A stretch of 64,000 nucleotides of DNA from Pohlia nutans (GCA_022496805.1 CM040085.1:31277811-31341810); one strand, 5' to 3'. Counted from the first letter of the stretch, positions 23,473 through 35,826 are shown. Numbers and translations are program-made. The notes: generated by a model from the letters alone, not told the origin.

Positions 23473-23860
23473 AAACTGTGAGCTCAGGTACGAGAGTTGG
23501 TTTATATTTTGTCTTGCTTTTTCCGGGTCACTATGGACTAATTGTATTTCGTAGCACCTGGTAGAAAACCTGTATAGTTCCGTACTATATACAATGTATA
23601 GAGCCATGAGATTTTTTTTTTGTTCTGACTGTATTAGCATTGGCGATGTCAAAGTTCAATATACAGAAATAGGAAGCACATTTTTAGCAATTTACACATA
23701 TTCATACGAATACATACAGTACTTCGCTATACAGAGCAATGAATTGGGAATAGTACCGAGATATAACAACTTTGATATACAGTGTTTCTAATATGAAGTT
23801 ATGAACAGAAGAAGCCCTTTTCTAAAATAGTGATGTATAGCCAAAAAAAAAACGATGCTC
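23473..23860. other. Non-coding flank before element 2
   Basis: AT-rich, no gene. It includes the 23-bp direct repeat (23820-23842) that also occurs at 9958-9980. Confidence 0.5.
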
Positions 23861-23869
23861 GCCATGTTC
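23861..23869. repeat. Target-site duplication (GCCATGTTC), element 2 left
   Basis: The same nine bases follow the right terminus at 41383-41391. A 9-bp duplication is the usual length for MULE insertion. Caveat: CATGTYC also precedes the left end of element 1, so the terminus could extend further out. Confidence 0.7.
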
Positions 23870-23935
23870 CGGGCGTGCTAGCATGTGAGCCTGGAAGCGT
23901 GAGCTCGGGAGCCTGTGAGCCTGAGAGCCTACAGA
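23870..23935. repeat. Left terminal inverted repeat, element 2
   Basis: CGGGCGTGCTAGCATGTGAG followed by repeated GTGAGC and GAGCCTG words. Confidence 0.85.
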
Positions 23936-23969
23936 ATTTTTCAATTTTTTTCAATTTTTTTTTGGTGAA

Positions 23970-23982
23970 CCTATGACCGTGG
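23970..23982. promoter_or_regulatory. Conserved subterminal motif, element 2 left
   Basis: CCTATGACCGTGG, 100 bp inside the terminus, the same distance as in element 1 and at the right end of element 3. Confidence 0.65.
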
Positions 23983-24096
23983 GCTTTGGAATTTAGGCAT
24001 TATTTTCTATCGGTTTAAATGGTTTTGGGAAAACATGTGTGCGGTTTTAGGCAAATTTTATGTCAAAAAAATTAGTTAGGCAAAATTGATAAATGT

Positions 24097-25560
24097 GTGA
24101 TAAATGGGTTGAGCGACCATCAATTGCCTTGCTCACTGGCCTTGGTCAATGGCCTTGCTAAGTGCTTGCTCACTGGCCTTGCTCACTGCTTTGTCACTGG
24201 CCTTGCTCACTGCCTTGCTCACTGGTCTTGCTCTCTGCCTTGCTCAGTGGCCTTGCTCACAGCCTTGCTCACTGGCCTTGCTCAGTGGCCTTGCTCACAT
24301 TTTTGCTCACTGCCTTGCTCACATTTATTCTCACATTTTTGCTCACTGCCTTAATCAGTGGCCTTGCTCACATTTTTGCTCACTGCCTTGTTCAGTTGCC
24401 TTGCTCACATTTTTGCTCACTGCCTTACTCACATTTATTCTCACTGCCTTGCTCACTGTCTTGCTCAGTAGCCTTGCTCACTGCCTTGCTCAATAGCCTT
24501 GCTCACTGCCTTACTCAGTGGCCTTGCTCAAATTTTTGCTCACTGCCTTGCTCACATTTTTGATCACCCTGGGCTCTACAGTATGGACCATCGGGGTCGA
24601 CGCTTGACCCACGGTGCTGGGGGTTGAGCGACCATCAACTGCTTGGACCACTAGCTTTGGTCACTGGCCTTGCTAACTGCTTGCTCACTGGCCTTGTTCA
24701 CTGCTTGCTCACTGGCCTTGCTCATTGCCTTGCTCAGTGGCCTTGCTCACTGCCTTGCTCACATTTTTGCGAACTACCTTGCTCAGTGGCCTTGCTCACT
24801 GCCTTGCTCAGTGGCCTTGCTCACATTTTTGCTCACTGCCTTGCTCACATTTTTTCTCATTGCCTTGCTCACTGCCTTGCTCAGTGGCCTTGCTCACATT
24901 TTTGCTCACTGCCTTGCTCACATTTTTTCTCACTGCCTTGCTCAGTGGCCTTGCTCACTGCCTTGCTCAGTAGCCTTGTTCACTGCCTTGCTCAGTAGCC
25001 TTGCTCACTGCCTTGCTCAGTGGCCTTGCTCAAATTTTTGCTCACTGCCTTGCTCACATTTTTGATCACCTTGGGCTCTACAGTATGGACCATCGGGGCC
25101 GACGCTTGACCCACGGTGCTGGGGGTTGAGCGACCATCAACTGCCCTTGCTCAGTGGCCTTGCTAACTGCTTGCTCACTGCTTGCTCACTGCCTTGCAAA
25201 CTGCTTGCTCACTGCTTGCTCACTGCTTTACTCACTGCCTTGCTCACTGCTTACTCACTGCCTTGCTAACTGCTTGCTCACTGCTTGCTCACTGCTTGCT
25301 CACTGCCTTGCTAACTGCTTGCTCACTGCTTGCTCACTGCCTTGCTCACTGCCATGCTTAACTGCTTGCTCACTGCCTTGCGAACTGTTTGCTCACTGGC
25401 CTTGCTCACTGCCTTGCTCACTGGCCTTGCTCATGGCCTTGCTCATTGGCCGTGCTCACTGGCCTTGCTCACTGCCGACCATCAACTGCCTTGCTCACTG
25501 CCTTGCTCACTACCGACCATCAACTGCCTTGCTCACTGCCAGGCTCTACGAGCTCTATAT
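24097..25560. repeat. Tandem array I of element 2 (CTTGCTCACTGC words plus boxes)
   Basis: Hundreds of bases of degenerate 12-bp repeats (CTTGCTCACTGC, CTTGCTCAGTGG, CTTGCTCACATT). The inverse complement carries GTGAGC and GGCAGTGAG, the same words as in the terminal repeats. Two 80-bp units with the box TCGGGGYCGACGCTTG interrupt it at about 24565-24645 and 25064-25142. Apparent Leu/Ala/Cys-rich open frames are translation of the repeat. Confidence 0.9.
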
Positions 25561-25935
25561 TATTTGATCACCCTGGGCTCTATATTATCTACCATTGGGG
25601 CCGATGCTTGAACCACGGTACTAGGGGTTGAGGGTTGCACTACCAAGTACCTAGTTAACCCCATCTATGGATTTAGGGTTAAAAGACCAAAATGTGAGTA
25701 GTTTTAGATTATGTTTTCAATTCTCAAAGTTTGTATCACGAAACCCAATGTAGAAGAATTTATGAAAGCACATAGAATTGAGTTAGAGTGATTGAATAAG
25801 AGTGAAACCATTCAAATATGAAGATGGACAACGAATGAAAATAAAGTGGTAGTGGCCCTTTTAGTCTCACTACAATCCAATAGAAACATCTGTGTCAAAT
25901 AACACATAATAGTCACAATACTCAAGAGTATAGAG
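25561..25935. other. Box-containing spacer downstream of the ParB-methyltransferase gene
   Basis: Includes one B-type unit (about 25563-25630), then unique AT-rich sequence up to the last exon. Confidence 0.6.
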
Positions 25936-28900
25936 CTATGGCGAAGCCTCATCTGAAGCCGTGGGACTAGAAGATCCGGACATAGACCCCTCTATGTCAC
26001 TACAATCACTACCGGATGCCTCACCATCAGACTCAACTGCCTCCTGATCAACAAACTCTAAAACACGAGCAGAAACAAACACGGGGCGTGGACTACGATC
26101 AGAAATACACTGCTCTGCAAACTGTCTTGCAATTCCTTCTGCATAAGACGGCAGTGTGAAGGGTTTAGGAGGGCTAGGAAAAAACTCGGGATTAGAGAAG
26201 CAAGGTCGATGAATTGGAACACTTAGTCCGCCGCATCTGAAAGCAATAAAAACCATAGTATTAGAAATGCTGAAAAATAAACCACGAGCAAAGAACTACA
26301 AATCATAATGCAAAGTAATTACATAAACCGACTTACTTACTGAATCGGGATTTCTTCACAATCGGCTCCGCTACAATGTCCTCATCGTCCATGTCATCCA
26401 AGCCAATAACAACCCTCGGTTGGCGAGGCCTACGAGTCACAGCGGGTCGAATGAGAGGAGCAAGGACCGCATCAAATATAGCCTTGCCCTCCTCTAGCGC
26501 TGCGATATGGCGGTCCACATTGCGGCAAGCGTGGATAGAGGCGCCTGCAAAAACAATTACAACTTAGACAAATGTAAAAAAACTATTAAGACAAAAATTG
26601 GAAGATAGTAGACAAACGTAGACAAAATACATGAGAGATAGTAAATAGATGTAAACAATGTACAATGACAAAAATTGGAACATATCATTTAGAATGAGAT
26701 TGAATTACTAACCAGTCGCGGTAGTGCAATCCAACACCATGTCGCCACGAAAAGAACATGTCTCGATCAACATCTGCATGAACAAGGTAGATTTCTCTCG
26801 CGGTCCTCGCCATGGCACCTCCCCGTTCATCAACTGGTCATCTTTACCCATATAGTTCTGGAGGATGTCGTCACGTGCAACATCTACTCCGTTACGAAGA
26901 AGCGCAGGGACAGGCTGGAATGCAAAAGAGGATGGATCCCAATTACCATTAATCCTGATCGCCAAACAAATGCCAAAGCGATTGGTCTGCAAAAAAAAAA
27001 CAATTACATAAGTTTAGGAAAACATATACAAAGTACTTCAAAGTAAATCAATGTCAACATTAGCTTTATAAACAAACTCACCATCAACAACGGATTGGTA
27101 GGGGATGTCAAGTGAAGACGGTTCATTCCCCACCAGTCCTTTTTCACCTCGAATCCATAGCTCTTGCAGTAACCCAAGATCTTCGATTTTGTAGCTGATC
27201 GAAAAGGATAAATAATAATAAGAGCACCATCATCCTGCAGGTGTTGATCTGCAAAATCGAAAACTGGTTGCAAGAATTCTCGAGGTTCCTGGTTCCAATT
27301 GGGAACGGTGGAGGCAGGATTGGATACGCCAGGGACTGACAGACCCTCAGGCATATCCACGATCATGAGGTCCACTAATCCCCTGGAATTCAAGTCACCT
27401 TTATGCGCCCGGGACTTGTCATTCTTGTGCTAGAAGACAAAGAAGACAATCAATGAAGTTAGTTTCAAAAGCACAGTTTAGGGTTTAAACACATTGATTG
27501 ATTTATGCATTAACACAATCCAAACAAAACTTGAACAATTGAAATACAAACATATCACTCATTAATCGTAGTTTCAAAAGCACGGTTTAGGATTTATATA
27601 CTTTGATTGATTTATACATGAACACATTTCAAATCATAATGGAACAAATTATACACAAACATAGTAATCAATGAATTTAGTTCCTAGAGCACATATTATT
27701 AATTACATTGATTGTAGAAAACATTTGAAATCAAAATTGCACAAATTAAATACAAATACACTTACATTCTTCATAAATGCCTTCAAGTCGTCATAAACCG
27801 GGGGCAATGGACCAGTTCCAGTTCCAAGAATGTGGCCCAACGATGTGTTCACTATGAACTCATCATTGGTGAAGTCCTCCACTCGTCCAAGGTCAACCGC
27901 CACTGGGCCCTGGGAGAGAAGATCATAGGGAGAATCACGCTTAGTACCTCGGGTAGGGGTCGATTGTAACTGAGAACCACCGTCCACCGTAGAAGAGGCG
28001 CCTGCAGCTTCCTTCTCGTTCTTCGTAGGTTCAACGGTCTTCTTCTTCCCTTTCTCCTTCTCTGCTGCCTTCTCTGCTGCCTTCTCTGCAGCCTTCTCAA
28101 TCCTTTCCTTCTCCTTTAAGGCGGCCTTCTCAGCAGCGTCCTTCACCTTCTGAGCCTTCTTACGATCGGATTCCTCCCGTTTCTTCACCGCCTTCTCTCT
28201 GGCTTCGTCATCCTCCACATCTGCAAGCTCAATGATGTCTTCAGCTGCAATTGCCGCTGCCTCCCGATTCCGCTTCAGCTCAATCTCTTGGATTGGCGTG
28301 AAAGATGTGCTGCAATCCAGGTACCAAGCGCCAGAGTTCAAATGCGCAGTAGTCCACGTACGCAGCTGAGCCGGCGATAACATACAAGTGTCTGAAGAAC
28401 GGTCCAACCAAGTGTTGAGGAAGACAGGGAGATGTTCTTTGGTAATGGCCTTCTTGGGAAGAAGCTCAAACTTGAAATATCTACAACATTTCAATGTTAG
28501 TTAAATATACAACGAACAATCTTACATTGACTTGATATGAGAATAATGACATACAATTCACATTGCATTAAACAAATCCGTGTCAATTGACAACACTCAT
28601 TCAATTTGAAAACAAATTCATATTCATACTCAATAGATAACTCAATAATGAGTTTTAAAGTTCACTTCAAAAATTAGAAACATAAGGAAAGAATTTAGTA
28701 ACTGTTTAGAGCACACCTAAATATTACACGTTTCACAGCAATGTCAGACCCCTTAAATGTAGAGAAATCCTCAGATTTCTTGAAATGATCATGCCCCTTG
28801 AAGTAAGTTACAAAGGCATGGTCCCAGAGTCGAATCCGCCACTCCTCTATGAAAGCCCTCAACGATAGAGGCTTAAGAGGAGAGTCCATGGAGATGGTAA

Positions 28901-31900
28901 TGTTATCAGCACGAACAATATCATCAAAGTACTCTACTGCCTTCTCTTCAATCTGCAATTTCGTGAAGTATATTCATCAACATTAATTAGTGACCTTGTA
29001 AACATTTGATCACAAACCAAACTAGAACTCAAATATGAATCACGAGCAAAAATTAGAGCACAAGTAGATTAAATGCTGTATGAGAATCTTACCCCAGCCC
29101 ACCAACAAGCCTTGACAAGAAATATTCCCAACTTCTCTTCATTCAAAGGTTTGGGAGGGAAACGAGATGCTTCACGGGTTGCCACGGATGAGTTGAACAG
29201 TTTTATCCATTTAACCTTATGAATGGGAGCTACATTAGAAGTAGAAATGAGTTGAAGTTTCTTCCATTTAACCTTATGAATGGGAGCTACATTAGAAGTA
29301 GCAATGAGTTGAAGTTTCTCCAATGTTAACTCGGGAGTGGAGTTCATTGTCCAATGTCTCTCAATCTGCAACGTTCATATCATGACAATTAGCATCATGT
29401 TTGAATTTCCATATCATTTAAACAAAAGAAAATTAAATGGATTCATACCACCTTGAGAAACTCATCTCCAATTGCAGGGTTTGCAACGGCAGCCAATTTC
29501 CCCACTTTGACGCTCATCTTGGCCGTCTTCTCTTTAATTGCTGCACGCATAGCGGCAGCAATACTCCCAGCAGATATATCGTCAGGATGGGTTTGTTCAC
29601 GATGCAGTCGAGCAGCAAGATCAGCAGCAACAGCGATCTCATGCTAAACATGAACAACAAATTGCAACACGATTAGTATTAATCATTTAACACACGTTCA
29701 TGAAAGTGTTAAAGACAAAATTGATAACAAAAGTAAAGCATGTACCCGAAATATGAAGGCCGTGAACACCTCTACAGACAAATGGTACCATGAGCGCTTT
29801 GAATTGTTCATTTGACATTTCAATATCTCTATGGGAGAGAGGAGTTCATTGAACATCTCCAATGGCATTACGCCATACTTCTTAACCCTGAACAGCGTGT
29901 GAACCAGACTGGTCTTCACGTGTGAATCCTCTGTGTGTCTAAATCAATACAATGAAAAAGAATTTGATTACAATCAAATAGAAAATTATTACAATTATAG
30001 AGAATATGATTACAATGAAGTATTAAGTACAAAAATACGTCATATAATCATATATACACAAGTCATAAAACAATATATGAAAAGCATAAACCAAGTGATT
30101 GTTGTGTGAGAAAATGCTCACTTATTGATGTCATGCATAACTTGCATGACAAGACCAATCCGTCCTTTAGTGTCAAGAATGATGGCATCAACGGAGTAGT
30201 GCCATGAGGGCTCATTCTTATGCAGCCTCTCAATGTGGTTCATCCAAGCTATTCTACGGTGGTTCCCATCACACACAAAGAACATCCGATTAACATATTG
30301 TTGCATCTTTGGAATACCACGGAGGTATTTGTTGAATTTCTCATTCTCTTCATCCCACAATGGCCCCCATATTACCTTGTCCTCCTCACTGACCTCTTGA
30401 ATATCACCTTGTTCATTGGTAAGAGAGACATAGAAAACAGCTGCACCATCTCTATAGCCATGCACAAACTCTTCCTCGAGTTTTGTCAAATCACATGAGA
30501 GAGTAGGTCTCACCATCGGCATCACAACCATTCTACACAATGGAATGTGATGCCGGGAAATGTGCACCGGTTGGAATCGGAGATTAGCAATTGTTGCTAC
30601 GGCGTTCAACTTCTGGCGGCTTCGTATGACATCTTCGCTTGCCCCCAACGCTGCTTCATCATTATCAACCTCCTCCACATCATGATCTGCGACGTCTTCA
30701 TCTCCGCCACCTAAAGAGGGTTGACGTCCAGGGCTCTCCTCACCCGCCAACTGCTCAGGCGTTTGTGAGATAACATCCTTCACACGAAACAAATTTCACA
30801 TTCAATCATGGACACGACAAAACTACTAATTGAGAAAAAGTAAAGGTCTTCACGAGTGAATAATCTTCACGAGTGAATACTGTAATCTAGAAAACGACGA
30901 GCTCTATATTATTTGATCACCCTGGGCTCTATATGCTCTACCATCGGGGCCGACGCTTGAACCACGGTACTAGGGGTTAATCTTCCCAACACGAGTGAGA
31001 ACGCAAGTAAGGCGGTGAGAACACAAGTTAGGCAGTGAGAACACGAGTGAGAACGTGGAGCTCAAAAAATTTTGATCACCCTGGGCTCTACAGTATGGAC
31101 CATCGGGGCCGACGCTTGACCTACGGTGCTGGGGGTTGAGCGACCATCAACTGCCCTTCTCACTGGCTCTGGTCACTGGCCTTGCTAACTGCTTGCTCAC
31201 TAGCCTTGCTCACTGCCATCCCCACTGGCCTTGCTCACTACCTTGCTCACTGCCTTGTTCACTGCCTTGCTCACTGGCCATGCTCACTGCTTTGCTCACT
31301 GGCCTTGCTCACATTTTTGGTGTGATCTTTGCTCACATTTTTGCTCACATGCCTAGCTCACTGGCCTTGCTCACTGCCATTCTCACTGGCCTTGCTCACA
31401 TTTATCCTCACTGCCTTGCTCACTGCCTTGCTCACTAACCGAATGTTATTCTTCACCAGTCAAAACTGTATCTAGAAATCGACGAGGCATATTTTTTATG
31501 ATCACCCTGGGCTCTATATTTTCTTCCATCGGGGCCGACGCTTGAACCACGGTACTAGGGGTTGATCTTCCCAACACGAGTGAGAACGCAAGTTAGGCAG
31601 TGAGAACACGAGTGAGAACGCGGAGCTCAAAAATGTTTGATCACCCTGGGCTCTACAGTATGGACCATCGGGGCCGACGCTTGACCCACGGTGCTGGAGG
31701 TTGAGCAACAATAAATTTTCTTGCTCACTGGCCTTGGTCACTGCCTTGCTCCCTGGCCTTACTCACATTTTTGCTCACTGCCTTGCTTTTACTTTTGCTC
31801 ACATTATTGGTCACTGCCTTGCTCATTGCCTTGCTCAGTGGCCTTGCTCAGTGGCCTTGCTCACTTTTTTGATCACTGGCCTTGTGCACTGCCTTGCTCA

Positions 31901-34900
31901 CTGGCCATGCTCACATTTATGCTCACTGCCTTGCTCACATTTTTGCTCACATTTTTGCTCACTTGCCTAGCTCACTGGCCTTGCTCACATTTTCGCTCAC
32001 TGCCATGCTCACATTTTTGCTCACATTTTTGCTCACTTGCCTAGCTCACTGGCCTTGTTCACATTCTTGCTCACTGCCTTGCTCACCTTTTTGCTCACAT
32101 TTTTGCTCACATTTTTGCTCACTTGCCTAGCTCACTGGCCTTGCTCACATTTTTTCTCACTGCCTTGCTCACTAATTGAGTCATATTCATCACGAGTTAG
32201 AATTTTATCTAAAAATCCACGAGCTATATTTTTTATGATCACCCTGGGCTCTATATTTTCTACCATCGGGGCCGACGCTTGAACCACGGTACTAGGGGTT
32301 GATCTACCAAACGCGAGTGAGAACGCAAGTAAGGCAGTGACAACGCAAGCAAGGCAGTGAGATCTCAAAATTTTTTGATCACCCTGGGCTCCACAGTATG
32401 GACCATCGGGGCCGACGCTTGACCCACGGTGCTAGGGTTGAGCGACCATCAACTACCTTGCACACTGGACATGCTAACTGCTTGCTCACTGCCTTGCTCA
32501 CTGCCTTGATCACTGCCATGCTCACATTTTAGCTCACATTATTGCTCACATTCTTGCTCACATTCTTGCTCACTGCCTTGCTCACTAATCGAATGTCAAT
32601 CTTCACGACTTAAAATTTTATCTAAAAATCCACGAGCTATATTTTTTATGATCACCCTGGGCTCTATATTCTCTACCATCGGGGCCGACGCTTGAACCAC
32701 GGTACTAGGGGTTGATCTACCAAACGCGAGTGAGAACGCAAGTAAGGCAGTGAGAACGCAAGTAAGGCAGTGAGATCTCAAAAAAATTTGATCACCCTGG
32801 GCTCCACAGTAAGGACCATCGGGGCCGACGCTTGACCCACGGTGCTGGGGTTGAGCGACCATCAACTGCTTGGACACTGGCCATGCTAACTGCTTGCTCA
32901 CTGCCATGCTCATTGCTTGCTCACTGGCCTTGCACACTGCCTTGATCACTGCCTTGCTCACTGCCTTGCTCACGTTTTTGCTCACTGCCTTGCTCAACTT
33001 TTTGCTCACTGCCTTGCTCAAATTTTTGCTCACTGCCTTGCTCACTAATCGAATGTCAATCTTCACGACTTAAAATTTTATCTAAAAGTCCACGAGCTAT
33101 ATTTTTTATGATCACCCTGGGCTCTATAATTTCTACCATCGGGGCCGACGCTTGAACCACGGTACTAGGGGTAAATCAACCCAACGCGAGTGAGAACGTA
33201 AGGAAGGCAGTAAGGATGCAATTTAGGCAGTGAGATCTCAAAATTTTTTGATCACCCTGGGCTCCACAGTAAGGACCATCGGGGCCGACGCTTGACCCAC
33301 GGTGCTGGGGTTGAGCGACTAATCACTGGCCTTGGTCAATGGCCATGCAACTGCTTGCTCACTGCCATGCTCACTGCTTGCTCACTGGCCTTGCACACTG
33401 CTTTGATCACTGCCTTGCCCACTGCCTTGCTCACGTTTTTTGCTCACTGCCTTGCTCAAATTTTTGCTCACTGCCTTGCTCACTAATCGAATGTCAATTT
33501 TCACAAGTTAAAATTTTATCTAAAAATGCACGAGCTAAATTTTTTATGATCACCCTGGGCTCTATATTTTCTACCATCGGGGCCGACGCTTGAACCAGGG
33601 TACTAGGGGTGGATCTACCCAGCACGAGTGAGAACGCAAGTAAGGCAGTGAGAACACTAGCTAGGAAGTGAGATCTCAAAAAAATTGATCACCCTGGGCT
33701 CCACAGTATGGACCATCGGGGCCGACGCTTGACCCACGGTGCTGGGGTTGAGCGAAATTCAACTGCCTTGCACATTGGCCATGCAACTGCTTGCTCGCTA
33801 GCCTTGCTCACTGCTTGCTCACTGGCCTTGCTCACTGCCTTGATCACTGGCTTGCTCACTGCCTTGCTCACATTTTTGCTCACTACCTTGCTCACTACCT
33901 TGCTCACTGCCTTGCTCACTACCATGACCATCAACTGAAGGTCCAAAGAGAAGAGTTTTAGGGATTAGGAGAACCCACCTCGCGAATCCTGGCGACCGCC
34001 ATAGGAGCTCCAGAATTCTGCCTCGTCATGCTCATCGCATTCGTTACTGGCGGATCTCCAACGTACGAGCGTGATTTCCCCTGTGCAAAAACGCAATTTC
34101 ATGAGTATCCATCGCAGTCAAGAATGTGGGAGGGAGCGCATGAACAATGTGGGAGGCAGCGCATGAAAATTGATATCAAGCTGGGAGGTAGCAAAACAAA
34201 CATCAAGATGGGAGGTCATCAAGCTGGGTGGCATCAACGAGCTCACGAGTGGGAGGCAGCGCGTCAACGACCTCACGAGTGGGAGGCAGCGCATCAACGA
34301 GCTCGAGTGGTACTGCATCTCCAGAAGTCCTGAACATGCGGCCTCCATACCCCAGCCGCACTCGTGTGCCCCAGACCCTATTCGCAACTCTACAGCCTAG
34401 GCTACTGTACATCCAAAAATTCAAGAAGTGCAATTCCAAAGCCTCATCTAGTGCTAGAAAATCCTCAGTACTTTTACACTAATTTTCCTCGCTAATTTTA
34501 CACCAATTTCTATCGCTAATATCCTCACTAATTGATTAGCGAGAGAAATTAGTGAAAAATTAGCGAGGAAAATTAGTGTATAAGTACTGAGGATTCTCTA
34601 GCACTATCCTCACTAATTGATTAACACAAAATGCACTGAGAATAGAGCTTGTTCAATGGATCACTTACATATTGCCACCCCTCGTCTTCGTCGCTTATGA
34701 TGTCTTCTTGTGATCCCCCCTCGTCTATCATGTCGCTGTATGTCATGATATTTTGAGAGCATCCGAAGTCTGCTACATCGTCATCTCCAAAATCTATACT
34801 CATGGGCATGCATTCCTGAATATCCTGCACCTGAGATTTTGGTTTGGGAGGCCTCATCTTTGAACGCTCCAGTGCTTGTTTACTTGAAAACATTAATCGG

Positions 34901-34968
34901 CCTCTTTTCTTCTTTTTCTTTTGTACACTGGGTCCCTCAGAGTCGAGATGACAGTTTTTGTCAAGCAT
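25936..34968 (-). CDS. ParB-like / N4-N6 DNA-methyltransferase-like fusion gene (element 2, intact)
   Basis: Twelve exons by splice signals and comparison with element 3: 34968-34669, 34080-33979, 30777-30122, 29938-29746, 29643-29453, 29365-29093, 28952-28717, 28480-27766, 27429-27082, 26986-26713, 26545-26341, 26236-25936; roughly 1,260 residues, all open. Exon 1 has a basic NLS-like KKKKKRGRLMFSS. Exon 3 holds a ParB/Srx-like domain: IPLCRM...VRP near its start and DGNHRRIAW, the ParB arginine box. Exon 8 is a Lys/Ala/Glu linker (EKAAEKAAEKAAEK). Exons 9-11 hold a permuted methyltransferase-like domain: LMIVDMPEGLSVP (motif IV, with DMPE instead of DPPY/W), PWRGPREK (motif X position), VLDCTTATG into ACRNVDRHIAALEEGKAIF (motif I and following acidic loop). 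The tail is acidic. ParB plus N6/N4-methylase fusions are known from bacteria and phages. Whether this one methylates DNA is uncertain given the altered motif IV. Exons 1 and 2 are the least certain. Confidence 0.8.
29207..29320 (-). repeat. Tandem duplication inside exon 6
   Basis: A 57-bp unit encoding 19 residues (KLQLIATSNVAPIHKVKW plus K) is present twice in frame. Element 3 has a single equivalent. The duplication keeps the frame. Confidence 0.85.
30900..33945. repeat. Tandem array II of element 2 (alternating A/B box units)
   Basis: Lies in intron 2 of the ParB-methyltransferase gene. Six macro-units of about 410-740 bp, each with a B-type box unit (ends GAACCACGGTACTAGGGGTT), GTGAGAACGCAAG words, an A-type box unit (ends GACCCACGGTGCTGGGG), and a run of CTTGCTCAC repeats. 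Every A and B unit contains GATCACCCTGGGCTC and TCGGGGCCGACGCTTG. B units start near 30914, 31500, 32237, 32650, 33108 and 33547; A units near 31073, 31640, 32377, 32790, 33250 and 33687. Confidence 0.9.
34130..34330. repeat. Minisatellite in intron 1 of the element 2 ParB-methyltransferase gene
   Basis: Repeats of about 28-32 bp around GGGAGGCAGCGCATCAACGA, degenerate on the left side. Confidence 0.75.
34449..34606. mobile_element. Fold-back MITE (158 bp)
   Basis: Nearly the whole segment is an inverted repeat: TAGTGCTAGA...CCTCAGTACTT...ACACTAATTTTCC on the left is mirrored by GGAAAATTAGTGT...AAGTACTGAGG...TCTAGCACTA on the right. It would form a long hairpin. It lies in intron 1 of the element 2 ParB-methyltransferase gene. 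Confidence 0.8.
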
Positions 34969-35826
34969 TTGGCTAATGGATATAACACTATATTGGAAAG
35001 CCAACTTATCTACTCGAACAAGTGTCAATATTCCTACAACATATAGAAATCACAAAACTCCATTACATGGAGAAACTACATCTCATATGATTTGCCAAGG
35101 CCTAGAGATGTGCGCTTAAATACCATTCCAGGCACACCATATAATAGTAGGTAATGCACATTATTCAAATTTGAAATCGCGAGTTTGTAGCATCAAACTT
35201 AATTGAATGCGTTAATTCAATTTTATTGACTATTGACACCAAGGCATGATAAATGGATTAGCTTTTGATGGGTTATTTCCAATAATATAGTCTGTGAGCG
35301 CCGTCCTTGACTTCACAATAAAATCCAATCTCACTGTCAGAGCCCATACCATGATGATGTGAGACATCTTCGCCATTATATTTCCACTGTCGACTAACAT
35401 AATTTTACAATCCTCGCATCATACTATTTTCCTTTGCACGCCAATTCTAAATTGCTAACAGCCACTTCTGCGTCTAACCCTCTCCATATGGATGTGACAA
35501 ATGACAACTGACATATACAAATGCAAATCAATTACGTACTAATTATTTATTGTACACTAATAATGCTCATGTCAGTCTTTCCACCTTGCAGTTTTCATTT
35601 CCTCTTGACAGCCACGTTGTGCGTCAAGTTTAGACTAGAGCGCCGTCAAAGACCCATGAAGCCTTGTCAAGCCTTGAATTATTGTGATTCCTATTTCCCC
35701 TGTACTGTTGTATATATCTTCAATGCATTTGGCTTCATTTGCATCTCACTTCCCCATTCGTATTGTCCTCTATGTATTACGCATATTAGTTCTATTAGAT
35801 TCACAGCAGCCCACTGCCTTCATTCC
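34969..35826. promoter_or_regulatory. Divergent intergenic region of element 2
   Basis: Separates the first ATGs of the two divergent genes (minus strand from 34968, plus strand from 35827), so it should hold both promoters. No core element can be assigned with confidence. The open frame running upstream of 35827 has no counterpart in element 3 and is treated as non-coding. Confidence 0.5.

Noticed and set aside
10970..23860. Terminal inverted repeats of the piggyBac-like element
   Set aside because: No TTAA-flanked inverted pair could be found on the two sides, so its boundaries are left open.
24097..25631. Several overlapping Leu/Ala/Cys-rich open frames of 80-137 codons
   Set aside because: They are translations of the CTTGCTCAC tandem repeat, open in all frames, with no conserved domain.
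30914..33760. Regularly spaced repeats that could suggest a CRISPR array
   Set aside because: Units are 400-700 bp, spacers are repeats themselves, the genome is eukaryotic and there are no cas genes.
35521..35826. Upstream extension of the element 2 transposase frame
   Set aside because: Similarity to element 3 begins at the ATG at 35827; the extension looks like intergenic DNA that happens to be open.
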